A stretch of 14,899 nt of DNA from Peptostreptococcaceae bacterium (lineage in GTDB: Bacteria; Bacillota; Clostridia; Peptostreptococcales; Peptostreptococcaceae). The DNA lies in assembly GCA_902363255.1 (NCBI GenBank), contig CABIZO010000017.1:1-14899 (forward strand). The letters run 5' to 3'. Position 1 is the stretch's first letter. The number at the start of each line of letters is the position of its first letter. Both the position numbers and the translations under genes were made by a program. The notes under the pieces are model-generated. The model saw only the letters and a list, made by a program, of their open reading frames with translations. It searched no databases and was not told where the DNA came from. Positions 1 through 7,000 of this stretch are shown here, one piece after another.

Positions 1-90
1 TCTATATGTGTTGAAGAAGGATTAAGATTCGCCATCAGAGAAGGTGGAAGAACAGTAGCTTCAGGAGTTGTTGCTTCAATAATGGAATAA
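1..90 (+). CDS. tuf: Elongation factor Tu, C-terminal end (partial, first tuf copy)
   Basis: Reading frame 1 is open from the first base to TAA at 88-90 and gives the last 29 residues of a protein whose end (EEGLRFAIREGGRTV, then a GVVASI-type terminus) is the very conserved C-terminus of EF-Tu domain 3. EF-Tu carries aminoacyl-tRNA to the ribosomal A site in a GTP-dependent way. Only the tail is here; the GTPase domain lies upstream of the window. An intrinsic terminator follows 26 bases later, so this copy ends its own transcription unit. A second tuf start lies at the other end of the window. Identity is close to certain from the motif; whether the two copies encode identical proteins cannot be judged, because different ends are visible. 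Confidence 0.96.
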   Translation, partial: SICVEEGLRFAIREGGRTVASGVVASIME

Positions 91-115
91 TCTTTTTAAG
101 ATTATTTATATATAG

Positions 116-147
116 AAAAAAAGAGGGGTTACGACCTCTCTTTTTTT
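116..147 (+). terminator. Intrinsic terminator after first tuf
   Basis: The arms at 123-129 (GAGGGGT) and 134-140 (ACCTCTC) pair with one G-U wobble around the loop TACG (130-133). The stem is followed by seven T residues (141-147), and the A-run before it pairs with them. This is a textbook rho-independent terminator that separates tuf from the rpmG promoter 22 bases downstream. Confidence 0.93.
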
Positions 148-168
148 AACAGTAAACATACAAAAACA

Positions 169-197
169 TTGACATCAATATAAATTTGTGATAACTT
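169..197 (+). promoter_or_regulatory. Promoter for rpmG-secE-nusG-rplK-rplA
   Basis: A perfect -35 TTGACA (169-174) is followed 17 bases later by a weak -10, TAACTT (192-197), preceded by TGA (189-191), which makes it an extended -10. Transcription would start near 204. The -10 assignment is uncertain; GATAAC at 190-195, with a 15-bp spacer, is an alternative. The first 11 bases (TTGACATCAAT) are identical to the start of the rpsL promoter at 11255. The position, just after a terminator and before an operon without other obvious promoters, supports the call. Confidence 0.7.
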
Positions 198-234
198 ATA
201 CAAAGTAATGATTAAGGAAGGTGATAATATCTAC

Positions 235-256
235 CGTTTAATTTTTTGATTAAACG
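235..256 (+). promoter_or_regulatory. Perfect hairpin in the rpmG 5' leader
   Basis: CGTTTAAT (235-242) and ATTAAACG (249-256) form an exact 8-bp inverted repeat around TTTTTG. It lies in a predicted untranslated leader of about 110 nt (204-314). There is no T-run after it, so it is not a terminator. It may protect the 5' end of the message or bind a regulator. No known leader family was recognised. Confidence 0.5.
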
Positions 257-314
257 CTTAAGGTATTATTTAACAATATATATTATTGTATTTACAAATT
301 TGGAGGTGTAGCAG

Positions 315-464
315 ATGAGAGTAAAAGTAACTTTAGCTTGTTCAGAATGTAAGCAAAGAAACTACAACACTACAAAGAACAAAAAGAACAATCCAGACAG
401 AATTGAATTAAACAAATACTGTAAATTCTGTAAAAAACATACTACTCATAAAGAAACAAAATAG
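315..464 (+). CDS. rpmG: 50S ribosomal protein L33 (zinc-binding form)
   Basis: This is a 49-residue protein from ATG at 315 to TAG at 462-464, with the strong Shine-Dalgarno GGAGGTG at 302-308. It starts MRVKVTLACSECK and keeps the two CxxC pairs C9/C12 and C36/C39, which coordinate one zinc ion in the C+ form of L33. L33 sits on the 50S subunit near the E site. Length and composition are normal for the family, and the position just before secE-nusG is the usual one in Firmicutes. Genomes with several L33 copies often carry zinc-free versions for zinc starvation; this copy is the zinc-containing type. Confidence 0.96.
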   Translation: MRVKVTLACSECKQRNYNTTKNKKNNPDRIELNKYCKFCKKHTTHKETK

Positions 465-489
465 TCTTATTTTAAGGATGTGAGTGTAG

Positions 490-705
490 ATGGCAACTCA
501 AGAAAGCCAAAAGGTTAAAAAAAAGTCTGGTTTAGTGGGATATTTAAAAGATACTAAACAAGAGCTTACAAGAGTTACATGGTCAACTAAAACAGAATTG
601 CTAAAAAACACAGGGATAGTTTTAGCTACAATTATTTCGTTTACTATATTAGTATGGGGATTAGACACTGTATTATCTGGTGCACTAGGATTAATACTAA
701 AATAG
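490..705 (+). CDS. secE: Preprotein translocase subunit SecE
   Basis: This 71-residue protein has a lysine-rich N-terminus, the amphipathic segment ending in the conserved TRVTW motif (W31) and one membrane-spanning helix at about residues 41-62. That is the minimal Gram-positive SecE. It clamps SecY in the SecYEG channel that exports unfolded proteins across the cytoplasmic membrane. The start is fixed by an in-frame TAG (487-489) directly before ATG; the Shine-Dalgarno is the modest AAGGATGTGA (474-483). It lies 25 bases after rpmG and 18 before nusG, the near-universal bacterial arrangement. Confidence 0.96.
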   Translation: MATQESQKVKKKSGLVGYLKDTKQELTRVTWSTKTELLKNTGIVLATIISFTILVWGLDTVLSGALGLILK

Positions 706-723
706 ATTAAAAGGAGAAAACAA

Positions 724-1266
724 ATGTCAGAGTTACAAGAAGCAAGATGGTATGTAGTTCATACTTATTCAGGACATGAAAATAAAGTTAAAGCTACCAT
801 AGAAAAAGCCGTAAAAACAAGAGGCATGGAACAATTCATAACAGATGTAGTTGTACCAACTGAAGATGTAGTGGAAACTACAAAAACAGGAAAAGAAAAA
901 GTTAGACAAAGAAAAATATATCCAAGTTATGTTTTAATTAAAATGATTATAACTGATGAATCTTGGTATATAGTAAGAAATACAAAAGGTGTTACGGGAT
1001 TCGTAGGCCCTGGGTCTAAACCGGTTCCATTAAGTGATGCCGAAGTTGAAGCAATGGGAATTGATTTAACTGTATTTAAAGTAAGCGGTCCAGAAGACTT
1101 AGAAGTTGGCGAAGTTGTAAGGATTACAAGTGGGCCATTTGTAGGTCAAACAGGAACTGTTAAACATGTTGACACAAACAATGACACAGCAAGAATATGT
1201 ATAGACGCGTTTGGTGGGAAAGAAACACCGCTTGAAATGAGTCTTAAAAACATAGAAAGAATATAA
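724..1266 (+). CDS. nusG: Transcription termination/antitermination factor NusG
   Basis: This 180-residue protein has the NGN domain first (RWYVVHTYSGHE near residues 8-19, through about residue 115) and a KOW domain at about residues 128-155 (GEVVRITSGPFVGQ). NusG binds the clamp helices of the RNA polymerase beta' subunit through NGN. KOW contacts ribosomal protein S10, Rho or other partners, so it modulates pausing, termination and coupling to translation. AAAAGGAG at 709-716 is the ribosome site. The gene ends with two consecutive TAA stops (1264-1269). Its target, beta', is encoded by rpoC further along the same window. Confidence 0.97.
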   Translation: MSELQEARWYVVHTYSGHENKVKATIEKAVKTRGMEQFITDVVVPTEDVVETTKTGKEKVRQRKIYPSYVLIKMIITDESWYIVRNTKGVTGFVGPGSKPVPLSDAEVEAMGIDLTVFKVSGPEDLEVGEVVRITSGPFVGQTGTVKHVDTNNDTARICIDAFGGKETPLEMSLKNIERI

Positions 1267-1301
1267 TAACGCGATAGGAAATCTGAGGAGGTGCGCTCGT
1301 A

Positions 1302-1727
1302 ATGGCTAAAAAAGTTATAGGTCAAATAAAATTACAAATACCTGCAGGAAAGGCTACTCCAGCTCCACCAGTTGGTCCAGCATTAGGACAACACGGAGTT
1401 AACATAATGGGATTCACTAAAGAATTCAATGCTAAAACTGCAGATCAAGCTGGAATGATAATACCAGTTGTTATAACTGTATATCAAGATAGATCTTTCA
1501 GCTTCATAACTAAAACTCCACCAGCTGCAGTATTATTAAAGAAAGCTGCTGGTTTAGACACTGCGTCTGGAGAACCAAATAAAAAGAAAGTTGCAACTTT
1601 AACTTCAGCTCAAGTTAGAGAAATAGCTGAATTAAAAATGCCTGACTTAAATGCTGCTTCAGTAGAAGCTGCTATGAGAATGATAGCTGGTACTGCAAGA
1701 AGTATGGGTATCGTAGTAGAAGACTAA
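1302..1727 (+). CDS. rplK: 50S ribosomal protein L11
   Basis: This 141-residue protein has the L11 N-terminal domain with the conserved proline-rich loop PAPPVGPALGQHG (P22, P23 and P26 visible) and the C-terminal rRNA-binding domain. L11 binds the GTPase-associated region of 23S rRNA with L10-(L12)n, works with EF-G and the stringent-response factor, and forms the thiostrepton site together with 23S rRNA. The Shine-Dalgarno GAGGAGGTG (1285-1293) is excellent, 8 bases before ATG. Length is normal. It is presumably co-transcribed with nusG (35-base gap, no terminator) and rplA. Confidence 0.97.
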   Translation: MAKKVIGQIKLQIPAGKATPAPPVGPALGQHGVNIMGFTKEFNAKTADQAGMIIPVVITVYQDRSFSFITKTPPAAVLLKKAAGLDTASGEPNKKKVATLTSAQVREIAELKMPDLNAASVEAAMRMIAGTARSMGIVVED

Positions 1728-1753
1728 TTTTTGATTAGACACTTCGTATAGAA

Positions 1754-1784
1754 GTGGGAGGTTGTAAAACCGTAAATAAACCAC
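1754..1784 (+). promoter_or_regulatory. Candidate L1-binding autoregulatory element before rplA
   Basis: The RNA can fold as an outer helix GTGG (1754-1757) with CCAC (1781-1784) and an inner helix GGTT (1760-1763) with AACC (1768-1771) capped by GTAA. The internal loop is asymmetric: GA on the 5' side (1758-1759) and GTAAATAAA (1772-1780) on the 3' side. A two-base GA facing a longer G-and-A-rich strand between two short helices is the arrangement recognised by ribosomal protein L1 on 23S rRNA (L1 stalk base) and on its own mRNA in bacteria and archaea. The element touches the rplA Shine-Dalgarno (1785-1790), so bound L1 should block initiation. The fold is seen directly; L1 binding is inferred. 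Confidence 0.68.
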
Positions 1785-1790
1785 AGGAGG
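1785..1790 (+). promoter_or_regulatory. rplA Shine-Dalgarno that fixes the start codon
   Basis: AGGAGG lies 8 bases before ATG at 1799. A GTG at 1754 is in frame and would add 15 residues, but it has no good ribosome site, and the extra codons run through the L1-like RNA element and through this Shine-Dalgarno itself. The ATG is therefore the true start. Confidence 0.92.
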
Positions 1791-1798
1791 AAAATAAA

Positions 1799-2497
1799 AT
1801 GGCTAAGAAAAGTAAAAAATATGCTCAAGCATTAGCAAAAATAGATAGAACTAAATTATATGATTCAAAAGAAGCTTTAGATTTAGTTGCTGAAATAGCT
1901 ACAGCTAAATTTGATGAGACTGTAGAAGCTCATATAAAATTAGGTGTTGACGGACGTCACGCTGACCAACAAGTTAGAGGTGCTATAGTATTACCTCACG
2001 GAACTGGGAAAACTAAAAAAGTTTTAGTTTTCGCTAAAGGAGAAAAAGCTACTGAAGCTCAAGCTGCAGGTGCTGATTTCGTAGGTGCTGAAGATTTAGT
2101 ACAAAAAATACAAAAAGAAAACTGGTTTGACTTTGATGTAGTTGTTGCTACTCCAGATATGATGGGTGTAGTTGGTAGATTAGGTAGAGTATTAGGACCA
2201 AAAGGTTTAATGCCAAACCCAAAATCAGGAACAGTTACATTTGATGTTACTAAAGCTATAGAAGAAATAAAAGCTGGTAAAGTTGAATACAGATTAGACA
2301 AAAACAATATAGTTCACGTTCCGGTAGGAAAAGTATCTTTCGGTGGAGAGAAATTAGCTGAAAACTTTGCAACATTAATGTCTGCTATAGTAAAAGCTAA
2401 GCCAGCTTCAGCAAAAGGAACTTACTTAAGAACAGTAACTGTTGCTTCTACAATGGGACCTGGAGTAAAAATAAACGCAGCTAAAATAACTGACTAA
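1799..2497 (+). CDS. rplA: 50S ribosomal protein L1
   Basis: This 232-residue protein starts MAKKSKKYAQALAKID, the usual N-terminus of bacterial L1. It contains the conserved segments TPDMMGVVGRLGRVLGPKGLMPNPK (domain II) and KNNIVHVPVGKVSFG (domain I). L1 forms the mobile L1 stalk that helps release E-site tRNA, and it also acts as a translational repressor of its own operon in studied bacteria. The start was moved to ATG 1799 from an in-frame GTG at 1754. The product and the candidate L1 site just upstream together suggest feedback control. There is no terminator after the gene, so some read-through into rplJ is likely. Confidence 0.97.
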   Translation: MAKKSKKYAQALAKIDRTKLYDSKEALDLVAEIATAKFDETVEAHIKLGVDGRHADQQVRGAIVLPHGTGKTKKVLVFAKGEKATEAQAAGADFVGAEDLVQKIQKENWFDFDVVVATPDMMGVVGRLGRVLGPKGLMPNPKSGTVTFDVTKAIEEIKAGKVEYRLDKNNIVHVPVGKVSFGGEKLAENFATLMSAIVKAKPASAKGTYLRTVTVASTMGPGVKINAAKITD

Positions 2498-2517
2498 TTA
2501 TTGAATAATTATTCCAG

Positions 2518-2546
2518 TTGACACAAGCTAACAAAAATGTTAATAT
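2518..2546 (+). promoter_or_regulatory. Promoter for rplJ-rplL
   Basis: TTGACA (2518-2523), a 17-bp spacer, then TGT directly before TAATAT (2541-2546) give a consensus -35 with an extended -10. The predicted start is near 2553, about 185 nt before rplJ, which places the whole L10 leader inside the transcript. Confidence 0.88.
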
Positions 2547-2577
2547 AACATTTGTTGATATAAAAATGAATAAATTT

Positions 2578-2685
2578 GCCGTAGACAGTAGGTGCATTAG
2601 CTTAAATATCCTACCGAGGTTTTAGATAAATGATAATACTAAAGCTTTTATGTGGTCTATGCAATAGATAATATAAAAGCTTTTT
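2578..2685 (+). promoter_or_regulatory. L10 leader (rplJL autoregulatory RNA)
   Basis: The leader matches the L10-leader family in order and motif. A basal helix pairs CGTAGAC (2580-2586) with GTCTATG (2655-2661). An inner hairpin pairs GTAGG (2588-2592) with CCTAC (2610-2614), with TTAAATATCC at its 3' side, followed by CCGAGG (2614-2619). In this family the L10-(L12)n complex binds the kink-turn-like structure, and in B. subtilis this promotes premature termination of rplJL. The 3' strand of the basal helix lies in the loop region of the terminator at 2641-2685, so the two folds can influence each other. The family assignment is by eye. Confidence 0.87.
2641..2685 (+). terminator. Attenuator terminator in the L10 leader
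   Basis: AAAGCTTTTAT (2641-2651) and ATAAAAGCTTT (2673-2683) form a perfect 11-bp stem. The 21-nt loop can add a small TCTAT/ATAGA helix (2656-2660 with 2664-2668). Five T residues (2681-2685) end the structure, a short U-tract. It lies about 50 bases before the rplJ start. In this setting it should be conditional rather than constitutive. Confidence 0.8.
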
Positions 2686-2737
2686 ATATGAATCGCGGCG
2701 AATTATAACCTACATGGTGAAGGAGGTGCACATCTAG

Positions 2738-3241
2738 ATGAGAGAAGCTTTACAAATAAAATCACAAGTTGTTGCAGAGATAGTTGAAAAATTACAAAAA
2801 TCATCTTCTACTATAGTTGTTGATTACAAAGGACTTACAGTTGAAGAAGTTACAGAACTTAGAAAGAAAATGAGAGAAGCTGGTGTTGAATACAAAGTAT
2901 ACAAAAATACTTTAGTAAGAAGAGCAGCTCAAGAAGTTGGAATATCTGAGTTCAATGATGAATTATTAGTAGGAACTAATGCTATAGCATTCGGTTACGA
3001 AGATCCAATAGCTCCAGCTAGAGTTATAAAAGAATTTATGGATTCTCATCCAAAAATGAAATTAAAAATGGGTGTTGTTGAAGGTGAATTCTACAACGAA
3101 GCTCAAATCGTTGAGTTTGCTAACATACCACCAAGAGAAGTTCTTCTTGCTAAGTTACTTGGTAGCTTAAAAGCTCCAATGTCTAACTTCGTTTACTTAG
3201 TAGACGCTTTAATAAAAGAAAAAGAAGGACAAGAAGCTTAA
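2738..3241 (+). CDS. rplJ: 50S ribosomal protein L10
   Basis: This 167-residue protein contains the N-terminal rRNA-binding domain (VVDYKGLTVEEVTELRKKMREAG, YKVYKNTLVRRA) and a helical C-terminal tail that carries L7/L12 dimers. L10 anchors the L12 stalk to 23S rRNA next to L11 and so builds the landing platform for EF-G and EF-Tu. The start is clear: an in-frame TAG (2735-2737) touches ATG, and GGAGGTG at 2722-2728 is the ribosome site. The gene is preceded by its own promoter and the L10 leader, and it is followed by rplL after 63 bases without a terminator. Confidence 0.97.
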   Translation: MREALQIKSQVVAEIVEKLQKSSSTIVVDYKGLTVEEVTELRKKMREAGVEYKVYKNTLVRRAAQEVGISEFNDELLVGTNAIAFGYEDPIAPARVIKEFMDSHPKMKLKMGVVEGEFYNEAQIVEFANIPPREVLLAKLLGSLKAPMSNFVYLVDALIKEKEGQEA

Positions 3242-3291
3242 TTGTCACTTAATTTAAATTAAATTATAAAAAAAGATAAGAAAATAATTTC

Positions 3292-3298
3292 GGAGGTG
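3292..3298 (+). promoter_or_regulatory. rplL Shine-Dalgarno that fixes the start codon
   Basis: GGAGGTG lies 6 bases before ATG 3305. The GTG inside it (3296-3298) is in frame with rplL and could be mis-called as the start. It is part of the ribosome site, so ATG 3305 is preferred. Confidence 0.92.
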
Positions 3299-3304
3299 CG
3301 AAAA

Positions 3305-3667
3305 ATGACAATAGAACAAATATTAGAAGCTATAGAACAAATGAAAGTTACAGAATTAAATGAATTAGTAAAAGCTGCAGAAGAAAAATTCGGTGTATCT
3401 GCTTCTGCTCCAGTAATGGTTGCTGGTGCTGCTGGTGGTGCTGCTGCTGAAGAAAAAACTGAATTCGATGTAGTATTAGCTAACGCTGGTGCATCAAAAG
3501 TTAAAGTTATAAAAGTTGTTAGAGAAATAACTGGATTAGGATTAAAAGAAGCTAAAGACTTAGTTGACAACGCTCCTAAAACATTAAAAGAAGGAGTTTC
3601 TAAAGAAGAAGCTGAAGAAATGAAAGCTAAATTAGAAGAAACTGGAGCTTCTGTAGAAGTTAAATAA
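3305..3667 (+). CDS. rplL: 50S ribosomal protein L7/L12
   Basis: This 120-residue acidic protein has an N-terminal dimerisation region (residues 1-31), an alanine/glycine-rich hinge (about 32-52) and the globular C-terminal domain with KVKVIKVVREITGLGLKEAK, the factor-binding surface. Several dimers attach to the L10 tail and recruit and stimulate EF-Tu, EF-G and other GTPases. It is the only multi-copy ribosomal protein, so a strong ribosome site and its own strong terminator (3704-3735) make sense. Length is normal for the family. Confidence 0.98.
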   Translation: MTIEQILEAIEQMKVTELNELVKAAEEKFGVSASAPVMVAGAAGGAAAEEKTEFDVVLANAGASKVKVIKVVREITGLGLKEAKDLVDNAPKTLKEGVSKEEAEEMKAKLEETGASVEVK

Positions 3668-3703
3668 TTATAAAATAGTTATTAAAAACTAATAATAAAA
3701 ATA

Positions 3704-3735
3704 TAAAAGGCATCTTTAGTTAGATGCCTTTTTTT
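3704..3735 (+). terminator. Intrinsic terminator after rplL
   Basis: AGGCATCT (3708-3715) and AGATGCCT (3722-3729) form a perfect 8-bp stem with loop TTAGTT. A preceding A-run and a T-run to 3735 extend it. It separates rplJL from rpoBC; any polymerase reading through would meet the long hairpin at 3755-3810. Confidence 0.95.
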
Positions 3736-3754
3736 AAACTAAAAATGAAATGAT

Positions 3755-3810
3755 AAACTAGAGAATAGAAAGTGGATGTATACTTACTTCTATTTTCTAT
3801 TCTCTAGTTT
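3755..3810 (+). repeat. Long near-perfect inverted repeat between rplL and rpoB
   Basis: AAACTAGAGAATAGAAA (3755-3771) is exactly complementary to 3794-3810. Pairing continues inward through 3776/3789 with two G-U pairs, then one T-T mismatch and three more pairs, leaving a 4-nt loop (3781-3784). The total is a stem of about 26 positions. No T-run directly follows it, and a good terminator already stands 20 bases upstream. Options are a double-strand RNA processing site, a back-up terminator for read-through, or a small palindromic repeat copied around the genome. The sequence alone does not decide. Confidence 0.75.
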
Positions 3811-3923
3811 GGAAATTTTTAAAAAATGAGAATTATTGTTTGATTTTTTGTGCATAATAAATAATGCATATTTTATGAATAAAATTTAATACATAAAATT
3901 TAAAAGATTGGGCAATAAAAATA
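3811..3923 (+). other. A/T-rich gene-free spacer upstream of the rpoB promoter
   Basis: No reading frame with a ribosome site was seen on either strand. The stretch is very A/T-rich and holds small inverted repeats (TGCAT 3851-3855 with ATGCA 3864-3868; ATTTTAT 3870-3876 with ATAAAAT 3879-3885). It may supply curved or easily melted DNA upstream of the promoter, but no specific site is proven. Confidence 0.5.
3879..3902 (+). repeat. Tandem 10-bp direct repeat ATAAAATTTA
   Basis: ATAAAATTTA occurs at 3879-3888 and again at 3893-3902, with a 4-bp gap. It lies about 57-80 bases before the predicted rpoB transcription start. It could be a protein-binding site or only A/T-rich sequence; chance is a real alternative. 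Confidence 0.4.
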
Positions 3924-3952
3924 TTGAAATTTAGTCAGATTTGTGGTATAAT
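3924..3952 (+). promoter_or_regulatory. Promoter for rpoB-rpoC
   Basis: TTGAAA (3924-3929), a 17-bp spacer, then TGG and a perfect TATAAT (3947-3952) make this a near-consensus housekeeping promoter with an extended -10. The start is near 3959, giving a leader of about 53 nt. It lies after a terminator, so rpoBC is its own transcription unit here. Confidence 0.92.
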
Positions 3953-4011
3953 TCCTAGATGCGTTAGAATCACAATGGTTTTATTTTTAATTATTGAGAG
4001 GTGAAAAGTGA

Positions 4012-7000
4012 ATGCCATACCCTGTCACGATAGGTAAGAGAACTAGAATGAGCTTTTCTAAGATAAAAGAAATAGCTGATTTACCAAATCTTATAGAAAT
4101 ACAAGTTGATTCCTATAAGTGGTTTTTAGAAGAAGGTTTAAAAGAAGTATTTGAAGACATTTCTCCAATAGAAGACTACACGGGAAATTTAATATTAGAA
4201 TTCGTAGATTACTCTTTAGACGAAAAACCAAAATACGATATAGAAGAGTGTAAAGAAAGAGATGCTACATATCATGCACCTCTAAATGTAAAAGTAAGAC
4301 TTATAAATAAAGAGACTGGAGAAATTAAAGAACAAAAGGTCTTTATGGGAGATTTCCCTCTTATGACAGATAGAGGAACTTTTGTAATTAATGGAGCGGA
4401 AAGAGTTATAGTAAGTCAGCTAGTTAGATCTCCTGGTGTATATTATGCACTTGATAGAGATATGAAAACTGGTAAAAAAATGATATCTTCAACTGTTATA
4501 CCAAATAGAGGAGCATGGTTAGAGTATGAAACTGACACTAATGATGTTATCTATGTAAGAGTTGATAGAACAAGAAAACAACCTGTAACAGTTCTTTTAA
4601 GAGCTTTAGGTATAGGTACAGACGAAGAAATAAAAGAATTATTAGGTGAAGATGAAAGATTACTAGCTACATTAGACAAGGATAATACTAATTCAGTAGA
4701 ATCAGGTCTAGTTGAAATTTACAAAAAATTAAGACCAGGTGAACCACCTACTGTAGAAAGTGCATCATCATTAATAAATGCTTTATTCTTTGATGCAAAA
4801 AGATATGACCTAGCAAAAGTAGGAAGATATAAGTTCAATAAGAAATTAGCATTAGCTTATAGAATAATGAACAGAATCTCTTGCGAAGATATAATAAATC
4901 CTGAAACAGGAGAAGTTTTTGTAAAAGATGGAGAAAAAATATCATACGAAAAAGCTTGGGAAATACAAAATTCAGGTATAAACGTAGTTCATGTTTTAGC
5001 TGAAGATGACAAAAAAGTTAAAGTAATAGGAAATAATTTTGTAGACATTAAGTCTCATATTAAATTTGATATAGATGATTTAAAAATCAAAGAAAAAGTA
5101 CATTACCCAACACTAAAAGAAATTTTAGATGAATGTACTACAGAAGATGAAATAAAAGAAGCATTAAGAATAAGAATGAGAGAATTAATACCAAAGCATA
5201 TCTTATTAGACGATATTATAGCATCTATAAACTATCAATTTAATCTATTCTCTGATGTTGGAACTATAGATGATATAGACCACTTAGGAAATAGAAGAAT
5301 AAGATCTGTTGGTGAATTATTACAAAATCAAGTTAGAATAGGTCTTTCAAGAATGGAAAGAGTTATAAGAGAAAGAATGACTGTACAAGACATGGAATCT
5401 ATAACTCCACAAGCATTAGTGAACATAAGACCAGTTTCAGCTGCGATTAAAGAATTCTTTGGTAGCTCTCAGTTATCTCAGTTCATGGATCAAACAAATC
5501 CATTATCAGAATTAACTCATAAGAGAAGATTATCAGCATTAGGACCAGGTGGACTTTCAAGAGAAAGAGCTGGATTCGAAGTGCGTGACGTTCATCATTC
5601 TCATTACGGTAGAATGTGTCCTATAGAGACTCCAGAAGGACCAAATATCGGTCTTATAAACTCTCTAGGAACTTATGCTAAAATAAATGAATATGGATTT
5701 ATAGAATCTCCTTATAGAAAATATGATAAAGAGACTGGTAGAATAACTGATGAAATTCAATATTTAACTGCTGATGAAGAAGATATATTTGTAAGAGCTC
5801 AAGCAAATGAACCGTTAAATGAAAATGGTGAATTCGTAAATGAAAGAGTAGTTTGTAGAACTGTAAATGGTACAGTTGAGTTACTTCCTGCAAATAGAGT
5901 TGACTTCATGGATATATCTCCAAAACAAGTTGTGTCTATAGCAACAGCTATGATACCATTCCTTGAAAATGATGATGCCAACCGTGCCCTAATGGGATCA
6001 AACATGCAACGTCAAGCCGTGCCTCTTGTAAGAAGAGAAGCACCAATCATAGGAACTGGTTGTGAGTATAGAGCAGCTAAAGACTCAGGAGCAGTTGTAG
6101 TAGCTAAAAATTCTGGTATAGCAGAAAGAGTTACTGCAGATGAAATAATAATAAGAAGAGAAGATGGAAATAAAGACAAGTATAAACTACTTAAATTCAA
6201 AAGATCTAACTCTGGTACATGTGTTAACCAAACTCCTATTATAAACAAAAATGATATGATACAAGCAGGAGATGTTATAGCAGATGGTCCAGCTACAGAC
6301 TTAGGAGAAGTAGCTTTAGGAAGAAACTGCCTGATAGCCTTCATGACTTGGGAAGGATACAACTATGAGGATGCTGTTTTAATAAATGAAAGACTTGTTA
6401 AAGAAGATAGATTATCAACAATTCATATCGAAGAATATGAATGTGAAGCAAGAGATACTAAACTAGGACCAGAAGAAATAACTAGAGATATACCAAACGT
6501 ATCTGAGAATGCAATTAAAAACTTAGATGAAAGAGGTATAATCAGAATAGGTGCTGAAGTAGATTCAGGAGATATATTAGTTGGTAAAGTTACTCCAAAA
6601 GGAGAAACTGAACTTACTGCTGAAGAAAGATTACTTCGTGCAATATTCGGAGAAAAAGCAAGAGAAGTTAGAGATACATCTCTTAAAGTTCCTCATGGAG
6701 AATCTGGTATCATAGTTGATATAAAAGTATTCACAAGAGAAAATGGTGACGACTTATCACCAGGAGTAAACGAAAGCGTTAGATGTTATATCGCTAAGAA
6801 GAGAAAAATAAAAGTCGGAGATAAAATGGCTGGACGTCATGGTAACAAAGGGGTTATATCAAGAGTATTACCAGAAGAAGATATGCCGTTTATGGAAGAC
6901 GGAACTCCTATGGATATAGTTCTAAACCCACAAGGTATACCATCTCGTATGAATATCGGTCAGGTACTTGAAATGCACTTAGGACTTGCAGCTAAGAAAT

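Noticed and set aside
1754..1798. GTG start giving a 15-residue longer L1
   Set aside because: The extension runs through an RNA element and the Shine-Dalgarno; ATG 1799 has ideal spacing and gives the normal L1 N-terminus.
2059..2307. Minus-strand open frames inside rplA, rplL, rpoB, rpoC and fusA (for example 2059-2307, 3259-3570, 6012-6362, 9595-9852, 12640-12876)
   Set aside because: All lie opposite strongly conserved genes, have low-complexity Ser/Phe/Leu-rich products typical of shadows of A/T-rich genes, and lack plausible ribosome sites or their own context.
2496..2510. AATTAT/ATAATT inverted repeat just after rplA as a terminator
   Set aside because: Only six A-T pairs and no U-tract; too weak to stop polymerase.
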